Assembly: GCF_001552155.1 (NCBI RefSeq)
Contig: NZ_BCQQ01000018.1
Location: forward strand, 1-64,000
Source of the DNA: Actinomadura formosensis NBRC 14204
Lineage (GTDB): Bacteria; Actinomycetota; Actinomycetes; Streptosporangiales; Streptosporangiaceae
Direction: 5' to 3'
Length of the DNA stretch: 64,000 nucleotides
Below, one piece after another: positions 1 through 8,831 of this stretch. Position numbers and translations under genes: made by a program. A model generated the notes under the pieces. It was not told the DNA's origin and ran no database searches. It saw only the letters and a program-made list of their open reading frames with translations. Position 1 is the stretch's first letter; every line of letters begins with the position of its first letter.

Positions 1-1306
1 GCCCCGGCCCGTACGGCCCGGGCGGCGCCGGAGGCGGCGCGACGCCGGGCGGGACCTGCCCCGGTGCGGGCATCCCACCGGGTCCCGGCGGCGCGGGCGG
101 AGGAGGGGCGCCGTGGGGGAGATGGCCGGGTGCGGGCGCGCCGCCTGGGAACGGGGGTGGCGGGTTGCCCTGCGGCGTGTGGCCTGGTGGGGGTGGCGGG
201 CTGCCCGGCATTGGGGGGTGGGCGGCGTGACCGGGCATGGGCGCGTTCATCGGCGGGGTGCCCGGGGGCGGCGGAGGGAAGGCGGGGCCCTGGCCCTGAC
301 CGGGGCCCGGCGGGTAGCCGGGGCCTGGACCGGGCGGGGCCATATGGCCGGGGGCGTGCATGGCGGCGGGTGCCTCGCCGGGGGCGGGTGCGGGCGGCGG
401 GAACTGGGCGTTGCCCGGCCGGCCGTACGCGCCGGGGCCGCCGTAGGACGCGGCGGCCGGTTCTCCCGGCGACGGCGGCGGGGGAGGGAAGGGCGCGGGG
501 TCGCCGGGTGGCGGGAGGGGCGCCTGCCCGGGCGGGGGACCGCCCGGCCGGGACGAGCGCGGGAGCGCGGCGGCGGCCTCCAGCCACTCGCCGATCTTGG
601 CGTTCCAGTCCGTCTCGGCGGCCTCGGCGTGCGCGACCTGGAACACGCCGAACGACTCGTCCCGCGGGGTGTCGCGGTCCTCGGCGCGCAGCACGAAGGC
701 CATGCTGCGCGGGCTGGCGACGAAGCTCAGCCCGACCTTGTCGATCCGTCCCTGGTAGGCGGGCGGCGGGTTGAGGTGGATCTCCTGGTGGAACGGCAGC
801 CGCTGGGCGACGCCCCGCAGTTTCGACGACTCGAACGTCACGTTCGTGATCTGGAAGCCGAGCCGGGCGATCGCGGCCAGGGCCCACTGCTGGGACTCCA
901 GCGGCTCCACCGAGATCGGGTCGATGTCGCCGGGGTCGGGCTGCCCGGCGGCGTCGACCTCGGTGCACATCCCGATCGTGAAGCCCGGCAGTTCATGCCC
1001 GAGGACGGTGGTGAACGGCAGCTCGTACGGCAGCGGGATCGAGAACGCGAGGTCGCGCTGCTGCGCGGCCTCCAGCCGGAAGCCGCGGGTGAGGGCGCCC
1101 CGGTACACCTCGGGGCCCGCGGTCTCGCCGCCGTGGCCGTTCCGCATGCGGGGCATGAGCGCCAGCGTCACATGCCGGATCTCCACGGGACCGGAGCCGC
1201 CGCGCAGGTGCACCTTGCCCGCCACGACCCCGCCGGGCTTGCAGTTCGGCTCCGCGAGGATCGTGTCGACGGACGGACCGCCGCCCGCCATCTGCCCGTA
1301 GGACAC
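1..1306 (-). CDS. Spo0M-like sporulation-control protein with Pro/Gly-rich tail (3' end outside window)
   Basis: The N-terminal ~230 residues read like the Spo0M family (arrestin-like beta-sandwich proteins): GPSVDTILAEPNCKPGG near the start, then VHLRGG, VEIRHVTLALMPRM and the conserved LPFHQEI and AFVLRAEDRD segments. After WNAKIGEWLEAA the protein turns into a very long Pro/Gly/Ala-rich, presumably disordered, tail that runs off the left edge without a stop. The GTG at 1306 is chosen because AGAAGGGAA lies just upstream; an ATG at 1291 is the alternative. In Bacillus Spo0M affects sporulation; the role in actinomycetes is unclear. Family assignment is fairly sure, exact role is not. Confidence 0.75.
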   Translation of the reverse strand, partial: MSYGQMAGGGPSVDTILAEPNCKPGGVVAGKVHLRGGSGPVEIRHVTLALMPRMRNGHGGETAGPEVYRGALTRGFRLEAAQQRDLAFSIPLPYELPFTTVLGHELPGFTIGMCTEVDAAGQPDPGDIDPISVEPLESQQWALAAIARLGFQITNVTFESSKLRGVAQRLPFHQEIHLNPPPAYQGRIDKVGLSFVASPRSMAFVLRAEDRDTPRDESFGVFQVAHAEAAETDWNAKIGEWLEAAAALPRSSRPGGPPPGQAPLPPPGDPAPFPPPPPSPGEPAAASYGGPGAYGRPGNAQFPPPAPAPGEAPAAMHAPGHMAPPGPGPGYPPGPGQGQGPAFPPPPPGTPPMNAPMPGHAAHPPMPGSPPPPPGHTPQGNPPPPFPGGAPAPGHLPHGAPPPPAPPGPGGMPAPGQVPPGVAPPPAPPGPYGPG

Positions 1307-1499
1307 CGGCCGTTCCCTTCTCCAGACCGCGAGGACGTCCTCCTCGCCGCACTCCAGCCCGCGCGCCCGGGGCCACGCAAGTTAGATCTACTTCACCATG
1401 CCATCGGTTCACCCCTGAAGCGGAACCTCGAATCTCCCTCCCGCCGCCGGCGGCGGGCCGTTCCCCCATGGTCGGTGAACCGCCCGCCGGCCGGGATGG

Positions 1500-2864
1500 T
1501 CACTCCTCCTTGGCGGTCACCGTGACGGGGGCGTAGCCGAGCTTCTCCAGGGGTTCGCGGATCTGGGACGCGTCGCCCACGGCTATGACGGTCAGGGCCT
1601 CCGGGTCGACGTGCTTGCGGTAGGCGCGGGCCACGCCCTCCGGGGTGGAGGCGCGGACGGCGGCCAGGTAGGCGCTCGGGTAGCCCGCGCCCAGCCCGTT
1701 CGCGGACGCGTCGGCCAGTTCGGCGGCCACGGACCGGGCCGTCTCGTACTCGGCGGGCGCCCGGTCGGCCAGCGCGCGGACGGACGAGCCGTGCTCCTCC
1801 GGGTCGATGCCGCGGGACACGACGCCGCGCAGTTCGGTCAGCGCGTCGGCGACGGCGTCGGCGGTGACCTCGGTGTGGACGGCGCCCTGGGCGATGAAGA
1901 GGCCGCAGTGCCGCATCCGGAGCAGGCCCGCCCGCATGCCGTAGGTGTAGCCCTTCTCCTCGCGCAGCACCGCGTTCAGGCGGGATGTGAGGCCGCCGCC
2001 CAGCACGTGGGCCGCGACTGTGAGGGAGGGCCAGTCGTGGTGCGAACGGTCGGGGACGCCGTGCCCGAAGCTGAGGTAGGTCTGGACGGACCCGGGACGG
2101 TCGACGACGACGATGCGCGCCTGCGACTCGGGCATGGTCCGGTCGGCGGTCGGCAGGTGCTCACCGGTGTTCGCCCAGCCCTCCAGGGCGGAGGCGAGCG
2201 CCGTGTCGGCGCCGGTCCCGGAAAGGTCACCGGCGACGACCACGGTGCCCTCGGCGGGCACCACCGAGCCGTAGAAGCCGCGGATGTCCGCCCCCTGCAG
2301 CGCGCCGACCGAGGAGCGGCCGCCGCCCGTCGGGCGCGACGCGCGGGCCGCGGAGGGGAACATCACCGCGCGCAGTTCCCGCATGGCGCGCGTGCCCGGA
2401 TCGGCGTCCTCCTGGGCGATCTCCTCCAGGCGTTCGCGGACGAGCCGCCGCACGTCCGCGTCGTCCATCGCGGGATGCCGCACGACCGTGGAGAACAGCT
2501 CCAGGGCGGCGCCGAGGCGGGAGGTCGGCACGTCCAGCGCGACCCGCAGCGCGGTCAGGTCGGCGTGCGCGTAGAAGCTGGCGCCGAGCCGTTCGAACGC
2601 GGCGGTCAGCGCGGTGCCGCCGCCCGGCTCGGTGCCCTCCATCAGGGCGTGCGCCGCGAGCGTCGCGACGCCGTCGAGCCCGGCCGGTTCGCGGCCCGCG
2701 CCCGCGTGCAGGACGAGCCGGACCGCGGCGAGGCGGCGGCCGGGCAGGTCGCAGCGGAGCGTCGCCGGGCCGGCCGGGACGCGGCCCTCGACGCCGGCCG
2801 GGAACGCCCAGGCCGGGACGGGACCGGGGACGGGACGGGGCTGCAGTGCCAGGCCGCTGCTCAC
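1500..2864 (-). CDS. M16 family peptidase, catalytically degenerate subunit
   Basis: A 454-residue M16 (pitrilysin/processing-peptidase) homologue. The zinc-binding HxxEH of active members is replaced: the aligned stretch reads TLAAH, so this should be the non-catalytic half of a two-subunit clamp. The C-terminal half keeps the typical GGGLTSRLNAVLREEKGYTY motif with the R/Y substrate-binding pair. It starts at a GTG that overlaps the TGA of the catalytic partner upstream (GTGA), so the two are translationally coupled and probably assemble as a heterodimer. No signal peptide is visible, implying a cytoplasmic enzyme. The substrate is unknown. Confidence 0.88.
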   Translation of the reverse strand: MSSGLALQPRPVPGPVPAWAFPAGVEGRVPAGPATLRCDLPGRRLAAVRLVLHAGAGREPAGLDGVATLAAHALMEGTEPGGGTALTAAFERLGASFYAHADLTALRVALDVPTSRLGAALELFSTVVRHPAMDDADVRRLVRERLEEIAQEDADPGTRAMRELRAVMFPSAARASRPTGGGRSSVGALQGADIRGFYGSVVPAEGTVVVAGDLSGTGADTALASALEGWANTGEHLPTADRTMPESQARIVVVDRPGSVQTYLSFGHGVPDRSHHDWPSLTVAAHVLGGGLTSRLNAVLREEKGYTYGMRAGLLRMRHCGLFIAQGAVHTEVTADAVADALTELRGVVSRGIDPEEHGSSVRALADRAPAEYETARSVAAELADASANGLGAGYPSAYLAAVRASTPEGVARAYRKHVDPEALTVIAVGDASQIREPLEKLGYAPVTVTAKEE

Positions 2865-4117
2865 GAGGTGCCTCCGTAGGTCAGGGCGGTGCGGGCGCCC
2901 GGGGCGAGCCAGCGGCCCGCCATCCGCTTGATCTCCTCCCCGGTGACGGCGGCGGCGCGTCCGGGGGCGGTGAAGACCCGGGCCGGGTCGTCGAACTGGG
3001 TGGCGTTCTGCGACAGCGCGTTGGCCAGGCCGGTCACCGTCTCGGTCTGCTCCAGGAAGCCGCGTTCGGCCTGCGCGGTGGCGCGGGCGGTCTCGTCGGC
3101 GTCCGGCCCCTCGGTGGCGAGCCGTTCGAGCTCCTCGTCCAGCACGGCGGCGATCTTGTCGGGCTCGGGCCCGATGGCGTCCACGATCGCCAGGGACGGG
3201 CCGGAGGCGAGCCGGGTCACCCCGGCCCACACCTCGGTGGCGATCTGGTCGCGCCGCACCATCCGGTCGTAGAGGCGGGAGCCGGAGCCGCCGCCGAGGA
3301 TCTCGACCGCGAGCTCGGCCGCCTCGACGTCGTCGCCACCATCGGTGGGCAGCGTGAACATCGCGAAGTAGGCGGGGGACGGGACGTCCTCGTGCAGGGT
3401 CTCCTCGCGGACGCCCGCCAGCGGCCCCAGCTCGCCGGGACGCGCGGCGGGCTGCTCCGGGCCCGCGGGGAGGCCGCCGAAGTAACGTTCCACGGCCTCG
3501 ATGGTCTTGGCCGGGTCGACGTCGCCCACGACGGACAGCACCGCGTTCCCCGGCGCGTACCAGGTGGCGAAGAAGTCGGTGCAGTCGGCGAGGGTGGTGG
3601 CGTCCAGGTCTTCCATGGAGCCGATCGGCGTGTGCGCGTAGGGGTGGCCCTCGGGGAACGTCAGCGCGCACAGCCGCTCGAACGCCGTCCCGTAGGGCTG
3701 GTTGTCGTAGCGCTGGCGGCGTTCGTTCTTCACCACGTCGCGCTGGTTGTCGAGGTTGGTCTGGGTGAGCGCGGCGGGCAGCGTGCCCATCCGGTCGGCC
3801 TCCAGCCAGAGCGCCAGCTCCAGGTGGCTGACCGGCACCGTCTCGTAGTAGTTCGTGCGCTCGAACGACGTGCTGGCGTTGAACGTGGCGCCCGCGCTCT
3901 CCAGCAGCGCGGCGTGCTCGCCTTCGGCGACGTTCGCCGAGCCCTGGAACATCAGGTGCTCGAAGAGGTGGGCGAGCCCGGTCCGGCCGGGCCGCTCGTG
4001 CCGTGAGCCCACCCCGTACCAGATGTTCACGGCGGCCAGTGGTACGACGTGGTCTTCGCAGACCACCACGCGCAGGCCATTGCCGAGCGTGTGCTCATGC
4101 AGCGGCTGTTCTGCCAC
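2861..4117 (-). CDS. M16 family zinc metallopeptidase, catalytic subunit
   Basis: A 418-residue M16 peptidase with the inverted zinc motif HLFEH at residues 50-54 and the distal Glu ligand near residue 132 (KNERRQR). The R/Y-type C-terminal motif (GGGSGSRLYDRMVRR) is also present. The GTG at 4117 is preferred: it has GGGAGCG upstream and gives the family's usual N-terminus (HTLGNGLRVV); the reading frame stays open for ~57 further codons but that part is low-complexity. First gene of a two-gene operon with the degenerate M16 partner. Expected to cut peptides in the cytoplasm; no target can be named. Confidence 0.9.
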   Translation of the reverse strand: MAEQPLHEHTLGNGLRVVVCEDHVVPLAAVNIWYGVGSRHERPGRTGLAHLFEHLMFQGSANVAEGEHAALLESAGATFNASTSFERTNYYETVPVSHLELALWLEADRMGTLPAALTQTNLDNQRDVVKNERRQRYDNQPYGTAFERLCALTFPEGHPYAHTPIGSMEDLDATTLADCTDFFATWYAPGNAVLSVVGDVDPAKTIEAVERYFGGLPAGPEQPAARPGELGPLAGVREETLHEDVPSPAYFAMFTLPTDGGDDVEAAELAVEILGGGSGSRLYDRMVRRDQIATEVWAGVTRLASGPSLAIVDAIGPEPDKIAAVLDEELERLATEGPDADETARATAQAERGFLEQTETVTGLANALSQNATQFDDPARVFTAPGRAAAVTGEEIKRMAGRWLAPGARTALTYGGTS

Positions 4118-4315
4118 GGAGCGCTCCCGTCCGTTTCGGAGTTGCGGCCGGCACCGCGCGTCGGTGGGACGTGCCCCGGCGGCGGGCTTGGGCGGCGGGC
4201 TTGATCTCGGTCTCACCGTACCGGGTATGTCCGGCGGGGGGCGTGTCCGCGCGAACCTGTGGATAACCCGCCCAACGAAGTGGTACAAGCAGGGACGAAA
4301 GGGAGCGAAGGTGGG

Positions 4316-4669
4316 TCAGCGGGTGGCGGACTCGTGCGCCGCGATGGCGTCCTCCAGTGACCGGTGCAGGACAAAGATCTTGGTGAGCTGGGTGACGTGG
4401 AAGACCCGGCGCACCCGGTCGTTGACGCCCATGAACGACATCGAGCCGTCGCGTGCGCGGAGCCGGTGGAAGATGCCGACCAGGACACCGAGGCCGGTGG
4501 AGTCCAGGAACGTCACCTCGCTCAGGTCGATGACAAGGTGCAAGCCGCCGCTGTCGATGATGTCGAGCAGGGCTTCCCGCAGCCGGGGGCTGGTGAAGAC
4601 GTCGATCTCGCCGCTGATCTTGACGACTGTGAGGCCGTTTTCGACGCGGTGCTCGACGGCGAAGTCCAC
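4316..4669 (-). CDS. STAS-domain anti-sigma factor antagonist (BldG/RsbV-like)
   Basis: 117 residues, full length for a stand-alone STAS protein. It carries VVKISGEIDVFTSPRLR and the phosphoacceptor-site motif DLSEVTFLDSTGLGVLVG, with the serine of DSTG being the residue phosphorylated by cognate anti-sigma kinases in this family. The GTG start follows GAGAGGAG. It lies 112 bp downstream of a HATPase anti-sigma-type protein on the same strand, so a partner-switching module is likely: the kinase phosphorylates the antagonist and releases or captures a sigma factor. No sigma gene is adjacent. Strong resemblance to BldG, but the neighbourhood differs from the Streptomyces bldG locus, so no symbol is given. 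Confidence 0.9.
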   Translation of the reverse strand: MDFAVEHRVENGLTVVKISGEIDVFTSPRLREALLDIIDSGGLHLVIDLSEVTFLDSTGLGVLVGIFHRLRARDGSMSFMGVNDRVRRVFHVTQLTKIFVLHRSLEDAIAAHESATR

Positions 4670-4781
4670 GGGGTGCTCCTCTCGTCCGCTCGTCTCGTCG
4701 GGCCCGGTCGGGTGCCCGCGGGGGAAATGAATAGCTACCCCTGTCGCGCGCCGTTACGCCCGTCGGTCAAGTACGTCCCCT

Positions 4782-5420
4782 CTAAGGGGAACGGAACAAT
4801 GCCCACACCATCTTGCCGCGGCCCAGAGCCCTCCAGCCCCACCGGACGCTGAACGACTCGACGAGGTGGAGCCCGCGCCCCGTCTCTGCGATGAAGTCGG
4901 GTTCCTTACGGCGCGGTGCCGCCCGGCTGGCGTCCATGATGCCGCAGAGGAGCCAGGGAGCCTCGTGGGCTATGCGCAGCCTTATCGCGGACGGAGCGGA
5001 GCCCAGCGGGTCGGCCGGGTCGCTGTACACGCCCTCGCGGTGCACGTCGACGCCCGGCCGCCCGCATGGGTTCCCCCCTCCGCTGTGCCGTAGCGCGTTC
5101 GTGACGAGCTCGGAGACGACGAGGCCGACGTCGTCGGCGAGTTCGGTGAGATGCCATTCGGCGAGCCGGGCGAGGGCGAAGTGCCGGGCCTCGGTGACCG
5201 ATTCCGGATCGGGTGCGACCGTGAAGGACACCGTGGACCCGCGCAATTCGGTCAGCGCCGTGACGGCGATGTCCAGCCGCGGGGGCAGGTCCGTGGACTC
5301 GGGAACGGGGATGGCCTCGGGAACGGGCGTCGATCGCCCAGTGTGATCCAGTGAGCCTGCCGGCCCCGCGACAGGGCCGAGCTCCCATCGCGTGTCGTCG
5401 TGCGCCTGGCGTGACGTCAT
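4782..5420 (-). CDS. ATP-binding anti-sigma-type protein (HATPase_c_2, RsbW/SpoIIAB-like)
   Basis: 212 residues. The N-terminal ~60 residues are Pro-rich and not family-typical. The GHKL ATPase fold follows: N-box VVSELVTNALRHS, G1-like CGIMDAS, and G2-like ETGRGLHLVESFS. Such proteins act as serine kinases on STAS antagonists and bind sigma factors. It is immediately upstream of the STAS gene on the same strand. A divergent promoter is shared with the XRE regulator that starts at 5645. The insertion between N-box and G1 (about 40 residues) is longer than in RsbW and may mark a subfamily with altered kinase activity. Confidence 0.82.
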   Translation of the reverse strand: MTSRQAHDDTRWELGPVAGPAGSLDHTGRSTPVPEAIPVPESTDLPPRLDIAVTALTELRGSTVSFTVAPDPESVTEARHFALARLAEWHLTELADDVGLVVSELVTNALRHSGGGNPCGRPGVDVHREGVYSDPADPLGSAPSAIRLRIAHEAPWLLCGIMDASRAAPRRKEPDFIAETGRGLHLVESFSVRWGWRALGRGKMVWALFRSP

Positions 5421-5483
5421 TCCACCGGACCCCGCAGAGTGATCTCGTTGTGCAGCCGTGGCTCGGAAGTCTCGTGCGTTATC

Positions 5484-5496
5484 CTACGCATCGTAG
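5484..5496. promoter_or_regulatory. Short inverted repeat in divergent promoter region
   Basis: CTACG-CAT-CGTAG lies midway in the 224-bp gap between the leftward ATPase gene (from 5420) and the rightward XRE regulator (from 5645). Its position suggests an operator, perhaps autoregulatory for the XRE protein, but a 5-bp arm is short and could be chance. Confidence 0.25.
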
Positions 5497-5644
5497 CGTG
5501 CGAATGCAAGGCCCAATGCACGTGCATCCGGGTGTCGGGTGCGGGGTGACGCGGAGCGCACACGGGCGATCGGAGGTAACCGCAGGACACTCAGCCCAGT
5601 GGCACACTAGGTTCGCTGTCCGCCGAATAGCCGGGAGGTTGGGC

Positions 5645-6511
5645 GTGACTCCAGAGACGCCGGGAAGCGGGTCGACGGTACGTCGAATCCTGCTCGGGTC
5701 GCAGCTGCGCCGTCTGCGCGAGCAGAAGGGCGTGACCCGTCAGGAGGCCGGCTACGTCATCCGTGCGTCGGAGTCGAAGATCAGCCGCCTCGAACTCGGC
5801 CGGGTCAGCTTCAAAGAACGCGATGTGGACGACCTGCTCACGCTGTACGGCGTCAGTGACAAGGTGGAACGCGAGGCGCTGCTACAGCTTGCGCGGGAGG
5901 CCAACACCCCCGGTTGGTGGCACCGGTACAACGACGTGCTGCCCGGCTGGTTCCAGACCTACGTGGGCCTGGAGGAGTCGGCGGCGCTGATCCGCACATA
6001 TGAACTGCAGTTCGTCCCGGGACTGCTGCAGTCGGAGGGGTATGCGCGTGCGGTGATCCGCCTGGGCAACGCCGGAGCCGCCGAACACGAGATCGACCAG
6101 CGCGTGGACCTGCGCCTGCAACGACAGGAACGTCTCACGGGCCCGGACGCGCCGCGCCTGTGGGCCGTGGTGGACGAGGGGGCGCTGAGACGTCCCATCG
6201 GCGGCCCGGAGGTGATGCGGGGCCAGTTCGAGCACCTCATCGAGATGTCCAAGCTGCCCAACGTCACCATCCAGATCATGCCGTTCAGGTTCGGGGGCCA
6301 CGCCGCCGAGGGAGGGGCCTTCACCATCCTGCGCTTTCCCGAGCAGGACCTGCCGGACGTGGTTTACGTCGAGAACCTCACCGGCGCGATGTACCTGGAC
6401 AAGCGCGACGACGTCGACACCTATCTGCAGGCGATGGAACGCCTGTGCGTCGACAGTGCGACCCCGGAACGCACCGTCGAGCTTCTCGGTGATCTTCTCA
6501 GAGAGACATGA
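5645..6511 (+). CDS. XRE-family regulator with DUF5753 (Scr1-like)
   Basis: 288 residues. An N-terminal Cro/CI helix-turn-helix (residues ~13-65: LGSQLRRLREQKGVTRQEAG, then SESKISRLELGR) is followed by the actinomycete-specific DUF5753 domain, recognisable from NTPGWWHRYNDVLPGWFQTYVGLE, FVPGLLQSEGYARAV and the AEGGAFTILRF stretch. GTG at 5645 follows GGGAGG at good spacing. The gene overlaps the downstream DUF397 gene by ATGA. Such pairs are widespread in streptomycetes and relatives and behave as developmental or toxin-antitoxin-like regulators; the ligand is unknown. Confidence 0.92.
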   Translation: MTPETPGSGSTVRRILLGSQLRRLREQKGVTRQEAGYVIRASESKISRLELGRVSFKERDVDDLLTLYGVSDKVEREALLQLAREANTPGWWHRYNDVLPGWFQTYVGLEESAALIRTYELQFVPGLLQSEGYARAVIRLGNAGAAEHEIDQRVDLRLQRQERLTGPDAPRLWAVVDEGALRRPIGGPEVMRGQFEHLIEMSKLPNVTIQIMPFRFGGHAAEGGAFTILRFPEQDLPDVVYVENLTGAMYLDKRDDVDTYLQAMERLCVDSATPERTVELLGDLLRET

Positions 6512-6762
6512 TGCTCCAAACCGATTACGACAACGGGATGCCCGCCGCCGAGCTCCTCGGGGCACAGTGGCTGAAGTCCCGGCGAAGCAACTCCCAGGGG
6601 AACTGTGTGGAAATCGCCGAACTGCCCGGCGGGCGGGTGGCGATGCGAAACTCCCGCCATCCCGACGGTCCCGCCCTCATCTACACCCGCCCCGAGATAG
6701 AGGCGCTGATCCTTGGAGCCAAGGACGGCGACTTCGACCATCTCATCGTCTCCCGTAGCTGA
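6508..6762 (+). CDS. DUF397 small protein, partner of the XRE-DUF5753 regulator
   Basis: 84 residues with the DUF397 signature: a W-x-KS-R-S-x-x-x-GNCVEIA motif near residue 22, a GRVAMRNSRHPDG stretch and the PEIEALILGAKDGDFDHL end. Translation is coupled to the upstream regulator through an ATGA overlap, and a Rho-independent terminator follows about 85 bp later. Proteins of this family are the usual operon partner of DUF5753 regulators and may modulate their DNA binding. Confidence 0.93.
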   Translation: MMLQTDYDNGMPAAELLGAQWLKSRRSNSQGNCVEIAELPGGRVAMRNSRHPDGPALIYTRPEIEALILGAKDGDFDHLIVSRS

Positions 6763-6847
6763 ACCACCTCGGGAAAACCGCCAGTCAGCCGAACAGCGGC
6801 GGGTCGGCTCCGGAGCACCGAACGTCGACCCGGCCGCGGACACGCAG

Positions 6848-6877
6848 AGGCCACCCCAGGCGTGGGGGTGGCCTTTT
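6848..6877. terminator. Rho-independent terminator after the XRE/DUF397 operon
   Basis: AGGCCACCCC and GGGGTGGCCT form a perfect 10-bp stem with a 7-nt loop, followed by TTTT on the plus strand. It sits between the DUF397 gene and the convergent kinase gene, so it mainly ends the former. Confidence 0.85.
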
Positions 6878-6901
6878 CGCTCGGATTCGGTTCGCTCGGA
6901 T

Positions 6902-8671
6902 TCAGCCGCAGTTGCCGTAGGGCGCGCTGCGGCCGTTCCCGCCGAACCGGACGCACGCCCCCGGCGCCTTCACGTACACGGCCCCCGCATACCAGGCGAA
7001 GGACCCGCTGTCGGCGATGGGGCCGCCGCCCTGCTTCTGGATCCACACCGACACCGGAGACTTCTTGCCGACGTTCTGCGTCTTGATGGTCACAGCGCAG
7101 TTGTAGGTGGAGCCGTTGCTGTAGAGCAGGTAGGCGACGCCGCCAGAGACGCTCAACGAACGCTGCACGTAGTAGCCGCTCCCGTGGCCGCCACTGTTGC
7201 ACACCTGCTGCGCTGTGTACTTGTTGGGCGGCTCCTGGACGGGTGTGGAGCCGCCGCCTCCTCCGCCTGTGCCGTTCGTGGGCTTCGACTCGTTCGGCCG
7301 AGTTGGCTTGGTGGACGAGTTAGGGGACGTGGGGTCTTCGCTCTTGTTGGTCTGGGGCTGCCCCGGCTTCTTGGCCGGGTTCTGTGCGGCGCCGCCGGCG
7401 GCGTTCGCGGCCCCGGCGGGCTCCTGCGCGCCCTGGTTCTGGTCGGCCGCCGCGCCCCGCCGTTCCCTGCCCTCGTCGTGCCTGTCTCCGGTCGCGGCCC
7501 AGACCGCACCCCCTCCGATGACGACCGCCGCGACCGCGGCCGCGGCGACGATCGGCACGAGGAGGCGTCCGCGCTTCCCGCCGCCTGAGCCCTGACCCGG
7601 GCCGGGAGGGGGCGCGTCGGGTGTCTGGAAGGGGGTGAGGGGCGGCGGCTGCGGCGCCGTCCGGCTTCGGACGCCGGACGGGTCCGTGGCGTGCTCCGGA
7701 GGCAGGACGGCGCCCGCCATCACGGAAGGAGAGGCATGCGGGTCCGTCGAACCCTGCGGCGCGGGGCCGTCCGCGGGGAGCCCGGGGAAGGCGGGCGGCG
7801 GCGGAATGGGCGATGCGGCCGGCGGTGCGCCGCTGGCGGCGCCGACCAGGCGTTCCTGCGCCTCGCGCGCGGTCGGACGCTGCGCGGGTTCCTTGGCCAG
7901 GCACGCCAGGACCAGCTCCCGCAACGGGCTCGGCAGGTCGCCGAGATCAGGCTCGCCGGTCAGGATGCGGTGCATGACCGTGGCCATCTCGTCATTGCCG
8001 AACGCGGGATGCCCCGTGGCGGCGAACGACAGGGTCGTGCCCCAGGCGAACATGTCGGCAGCGGGTCCGACCTCGCCGCCGGTGAAGTGCTCGGGCGCCA
8101 TGTAGGCAGGGGTGCCGACGTTCTGCGTCTCACCGGCCGCGCCCAGCGCGCGCGCCACGCCGAAGTCGATGACGCGTGGCCCGTCCGGTCCCATCATCAC
8201 GTTGTGGGGCTTGAAGTCGCGGTGGACGATGCCGGCCTGATGGATCGCGGTGAGAGCGGTCAGGGTGCTGATGGCGAGGCGTTCGAGCGCACCGCCCGTG
8301 CGGGGGCCTTCCGTCCGCACGACATGGTGCAGGGACAGGCCCGGCACGTACTCGCTGACGATGTAGGGCTGATCCCCGGCGACGTCTGCGTCGAGCACCT
8401 GCGCGGTGCAGAATCTTGCGACGCGCTTGGCGACCTCCAGTTCACGGACGAAGCGCGCGCGGGCGGACGCGTCACCGGCGAGGCCGCCGTGCAGCAGCTT
8501 GATCGCGACATGGTCGCCGGGGCGGACCGTGCCGGCCGCGTCCGCGGGCCTGCCCAGGAAGACCGCGCCCTGGCCGCCCTCCCCGAGGCGGCCCAGGATC
8601 TCGTATCCGCCCAGCTCTTTCGGGTCCCCCGACCGCAGTGGAAGGGCGTCCGGCATCGTCCTGTCCGTCAC
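6902..8671 (-). CDS. Membrane Ser/Thr protein kinase with extracellular cysteine-containing sensor domain
   Basis: 589 residues. The N-terminal Hanks-type kinase (residues ~15-275) has the Gly loop GRLGEGGQGAVF, Lys in AIKLLHGG, catalytic HRDFKPHN and DFG in VIDFGVA. A Pro-rich juxtamembrane linker leads to one membrane helix (LLVPIVAAAAVAAVVIGGGAV), then a long Pro/Thr/Asn linker outside the cell and a ~100-residue C-terminal domain with four cysteines ending CVRFGGNGRSAPYGNCG. That domain resembles the fold of secreted spore-associated (SapA-like) proteins by recalled pattern only. GTG at 8671 is preferred because GGGGAGCGA precedes it; an ATG at 8701 is possible. Substrates unknown; no PASTA repeats. 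Confidence 0.88.
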   Translation of the reverse strand: MTDRTMPDALPLRSGDPKELGGYEILGRLGEGGQGAVFLGRPADAAGTVRPGDHVAIKLLHGGLAGDASARARFVRELEVAKRVARFCTAQVLDADVAGDQPYIVSEYVPGLSLHHVVRTEGPRTGGALERLAISTLTALTAIHQAGIVHRDFKPHNVMMGPDGPRVIDFGVARALGAAGETQNVGTPAYMAPEHFTGGEVGPAADMFAWGTTLSFAATGHPAFGNDEMATVMHRILTGEPDLGDLPSPLRELVLACLAKEPAQRPTAREAQERLVGAASGAPPAASPIPPPPAFPGLPADGPAPQGSTDPHASPSVMAGAVLPPEHATDPSGVRSRTAPQPPPLTPFQTPDAPPPGPGQGSGGGKRGRLLVPIVAAAAVAAVVIGGGAVWAATGDRHDEGRERRGAAADQNQGAQEPAGAANAAGGAAQNPAKKPGQPQTNKSEDPTSPNSSTKPTRPNESKPTNGTGGGGGGSTPVQEPPNKYTAQQVCNSGGHGSGYYVQRSLSVSGGVAYLLYSNGSTYNCAVTIKTQNVGKKSPVSVWIQKQGGGPIADSGSFAWYAGAVYVKAPGACVRFGGNGRSAPYGNCG

Positions 8672-8831
8672 ACCACTCGCTCCCCGTCGCTTCCCGCTCA
8701 TCCGCAAGACTATGGGCACATGATGGTAGGCGCTCCGCGAAGTAGTTGATCTAGCGCCTGCGGGTACCGGGGTCTCCGGCACCCGGGAATTGATGGGACC
8801 ATGGTCCGATTAGCTTGGTCTGGAGACGTTG

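Noticed and set aside
113..1525. A 470-codon plus-strand open frame at the left end
   Set aside because: It mirrors the Spo0M-like protein on the other strand; no ribosome-binding site and Arg/Gly-rich nonsense composition.
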